NCBI GenBank assembly: GCA_947175845.1
Contig: CAMWOK010000164.1
Span: 1-6,855 of the forward strand
Length of the DNA stretch: 6,855 bases
From: an uncultured Lachnospiraceae bacterium
Lineage (GTDB): Bacteria > Bacillota > Clostridia > Lachnospirales > Lachnospiraceae
Direction: 5' to 3'
In this document: positions 5,826-6,855 of the stretch, piece after piece
How positions within the stretch are numbered: position 1 is the first letter of the stretch
How the letters are laid out: each line of letters starts with the position of its first letter
The notes under the pieces: model-generated
What the model was told of the DNA's origin: nothing
Databases searched by the model: none
Seen by the model: the letters and a program-made list of their open reading frames with translations, nothing else
Translations under genes and position numbers: made by a program

Positions 5826-5845
5826 CCTGCTTTAACAGACGTACG

Positions 5846-5878
5846 AATCAAGATGATGAAATTTTATTTTTCGCACGA
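5846..5878. repeat. 33-bp near-palindromic element, copy 1 (promoter-proximal)
   Basis: This copy starts AATCAAGATGATGAAATTTT and continues to CGCACGA. It matches the copy at 5954-5986 at 29 of 33 positions. The start-to-start distance is exactly 108 bp. The core is a TGAAATTTTAT...TTTCRCACGA block. Here the palindrome is degraded relative to copy 2. It covers the -10 hexamer of the likely polymerase promoter, so a repressor operator is the simplest reading. Confidence 0.7.
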
Positions 5879-5890
5879 AAATCTCATCAA
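5861..5890 (-). promoter_or_regulatory. Likely promoter of the polymerase / yolD-like operon
   Basis: Read on the minus strand, TTGATG (5890-5885) is a four-of-six -35. TAAAAT (5866-5861) is a five-of-six -10, with an 18-bp spacer. Initiation near 5854 would give a UTR of about 70 nt. The -10 lies inside the 33-bp element 5846-5878, which would explain repression by a bound protein. A second candidate further upstream has TTGTGT (5954-5949), 17 bp and TATGAT (5931-5926), with a weaker -35. Confidence 0.5.
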
Positions 5891-5953
5891 ACCAGTCTAA
5901 ACTATAGTATGTCCATTTGTCCCGGATCATACATGGAAATAAAAATGCACACA

Positions 5954-5986
5954 AATCAGGATGGTGAAATTTTATATTTCACACGA
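5954..5986. repeat. 33-bp near-palindromic element, copy 2 (distal)
   Basis: This is the second copy of the element at 5846-5878. It contains a clean inverted repeat, GTGAAAT (5964-5970), TTTAT, ATTTCAC (5976-5982). The palindrome suggests a dimeric DNA-binding protein. It sits between the pfkA terminator and the polymerase promoter, and its edge touches the alternative -35 at 5949-5954. It shows no similarity to the operator at 3401-3434, so a different regulator is implied. Confidence 0.7.
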
Positions 5987-6003
5987 CCTGTTTCCTCTCT
6001 CAG

Positions 6004-6045
6004 CGCAATAAAATAGAGCATATAGCTCCATTTCTATATGCTCTA
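6004..6045 (-). terminator. Intrinsic terminator of pfkA
   Basis: On the minus strand TAGAGCATATAG (6045-6034) pairs perfectly with CTATATGCTCTA (6025-6014). The 12-bp stem has an 8-nt loop and is followed by a T-rich TTTTATT tail. It lies 64 nt past the pfkA stop and separates that gene from the polymerase operon. Confidence 0.85.
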
Positions 6046-6108
6046 ATGCGGTCAGTATATTAATTTTTGATTGACAGGACTGCTTAAAACTTCGCGTCCG
6101 TACCGTTT

Positions 6109-6855
6109 CTAATCGCCGAAGCTGATGCCAAGCATCTTTGCCTCCTTGATGATTGTGGAATCGGGGTCTACCATCTTGAGCTTGCCCGCCACATCCTGAA
6201 GCGGAACCTTCACGACTTCTCTGTTCTGATAGCCGACCATGTAGCCGTACTCGCCCTTGAGAATCAGCTTGGCTGCCTCCGCGCCGAGCCTGCTCGCAAA
6301 CACCCTGTCATAGGGATCGGGGCTTCCGCCGCGCTGTGTGTGTCCGGGAACTGTGACGCGCACCTCCATGCCGCTCTTCTCCTTAATCTTGTCTGCGATC
6401 TCGTAGGAGACGCTCGGATACTTGTAGTCCGCCATGTACTTCTTGAACTCTTTCTTCGAGAGCGCCGCGATCTCCTTGGAAACCGCACCCTCCGCAACAG
6501 CGAGGATCGTGAACTTGCTGCCGCGCTCCGTGCGCTTCTGGATCGCCTTGATAATCTTGTTGATATCATAGGGAATTTCGGGAATTAAGATAATATCCGC
6601 ACCGCCGGCCATACCTGCGTTCAGTGTCAGATACCCCACCTTGTGCCCCATTACCTCCACGATAAACACGCGCCCGTGGGATGCCGCGGTGGTGTGAATC
6701 TGGTCAATGCACTGCGTCGCAATGTCCACCGCACTCTGAAAACCAAATGTCATGTCCGTTCCCCAGAGGTCATTGTCGATCGTCTTTGGCAGGGTCACAA
6801 CATTCAGGCCTCGCGCACAAGACTGCAAACCTTCTGCGCGAGGAGGGCCTGAATG
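6109..6855 (-). CDS. pfkA: 6-phosphofructokinase, 3' part (gene broken or mis-assembled at window end)
   Basis: The minus strand encodes the C-terminal two thirds of a phosphofructokinase, which phosphorylates fructose 6-phosphate to the 1,6-bisphosphate in glycolysis. GLNVVTLPKTIDND lies at the 5' end of the reliable part, with the catalytic-base Asp in TIDND. It is followed by FGFQSAVDIA, VEVMGHKVGY in place of the common MGR motif, the GGADIILIPE strand, and the substrate-binding PGHTQRGGSPDPYDR. The Lys in PKTIDND is the residue found in PPi-dependent enzymes, but also in some ATP-dependent ones. The second diagnostic residue (the GGDG/GGDD region) is outside the window, so the phosphoryl donor is open. 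Family-like sequence runs only to base 6810. The frame stays open to the window edge, but its last 15 codons (HSGPPRAEGLQSCAR) do not resemble the family. The missing residues are encoded on the other strand (see the inverted repeat at 6801-6855). The TTG at 6828 is not a real start. Confidence 0.88.
   Translation of the reverse strand, partial: HSGPPRAEGLQSCARGLNVVTLPKTIDNDLWGTDMTFGFQSAVDIATQCIDQIHTTAASHGRVFIVEVMGHKVGYLTLNAGMAGGADIILIPEIPYDINKIIKAIQKRTERGSKFTILAVAEGAVSKEIAALSKKEFKKYMADYKYPSVSYEIADKIKEKSGMEVRVTVPGHTQRGGSPDPYDRVFASRLGAEAAKLILKGEYGYMVGYQNREVVKVPLQDVAGKLKMVDPDSTIIKEAKMLGISFGD
6801..6855. repeat. Inverted repeat / fold-back at the window end inside pfkA
   Basis: CATTCAGGCC (6801-6810) is the exact reverse complement of the last ten bases, GGCCTGAATG (6846-6855). 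Just inside, TCGCGC (6811-6816) mirrors GCGCGA (6836-6841), with four extra bases GGAG on one side. The plus strand from 6816 to 6854 reads HKTANLLREEGLN. That is the phosphofructokinase segment expected immediately before VVTLPKTIDND, which the minus strand encodes from 6801 downward. So about 35-45 bp are inverted relative to the rest of the gene. Confidence 0.85.

Larger units (their letters stand above)
5782..6108. other. Intergenic region, 327 bp without a gene
   Basis: No credible coding sequence is visible on either strand. The region holds, in minus-strand order, the pfkA terminator (6045-6004), the distal 33-bp element, an alternative promoter, the likely polymerase promoter, the proximal 33-bp element and a degenerate LexA-like site. 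It is visibly AT-rich between 5846 and 6065 compared with the flanking genes, as expected for a regulatory stretch. Confidence 0.7.

Noticed and set aside
5846..5986. The duplicated 33-bp element as a CRISPR array or attachment-site pair
   Set aside because: Only two copies exist, 75 bp apart, with no further repeats and no integrase or cas genes. The promoter overlap fits an operator better.
5774..6016. An 80-codon plus-strand frame in the intergenic region
   Set aside because: It spans both copies of the 33-bp repeat and promoter-like DNA, which explains the repeated residues in its translation. It has no ribosome site.
6828..6828. TTG as the start of a short phosphofructokinase
   Set aside because: The frame is open to the window edge and family members continue well upstream. 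The residues before base 6810 derive from the inverted segment rather than a true N-terminus.

Overview
The window looks like chromosomal DNA from a Gram-positive gut-type Clostridium relative, most likely Lachnospiraceae. The signs are strong GGAGG-type ribosome binding sites, consensus TTGACA/TATAAT promoters, a UvrX-type Y-family polymerase paired with a YolD-like protein, and a phosphofructokinase of the clostridial PKTIDND/MGHKVG type. This placement is inference from gene families; I could run no search.

Layout. (1) Bases 1-1641: a near-perfect promoter, a 5' UTR hairpin and one secreted protein of unknown function, closed by an intrinsic terminator. (2) Bases 1656-3301: a MATE-family multidrug exporter preceded by a 12-codon leader ORF. 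The leader region contains a 13-bp hairpin and two mutually exclusive 8-bp pairings, one of which buries the exporter's Shine-Dalgarno sequence. This is the architecture of a drug-sensing translational attenuator and is the most interesting item in the window. A bidirectional-looking terminator follows. (3) Bases 3391-4132: a two-gene operon with its own promoter. It encodes a 76-residue membrane/coiled-coil protein and a cysteine-free ArsR-type regulator. A large inverted repeat sits on the promoter and is the obvious candidate operator for autoregulation. (4) Bases 4149-5890, minus strand: a translesion polymerase and a YolD-like partner, converging on the regulator. Their upstream region carries two copies of a 33-bp near-palindromic element exactly 108 bp apart, one covering the likely -10. 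(5) Bases 6004-6855, minus strand: the 3' part of a phosphofructokinase gene and its terminator.

The last 55 bases do not read as a normal pfkA gene. The minus strand is family-like only up to base 6810. The missing upstream residues (HKTANLLREEGLN) appear instead on the plus strand at 6816-6854, between 10-bp inverted repeats. This looks like a fold-back assembly or library artefact at a contig end, and less likely a real micro-inversion.

The genes do not form one pathway. They are adjacent independent units with a stress and drug-response flavour: an exporter with a possible antibiotic-responsive leader, a small membrane-protein/regulator unit, and mutagenic DNA repair.
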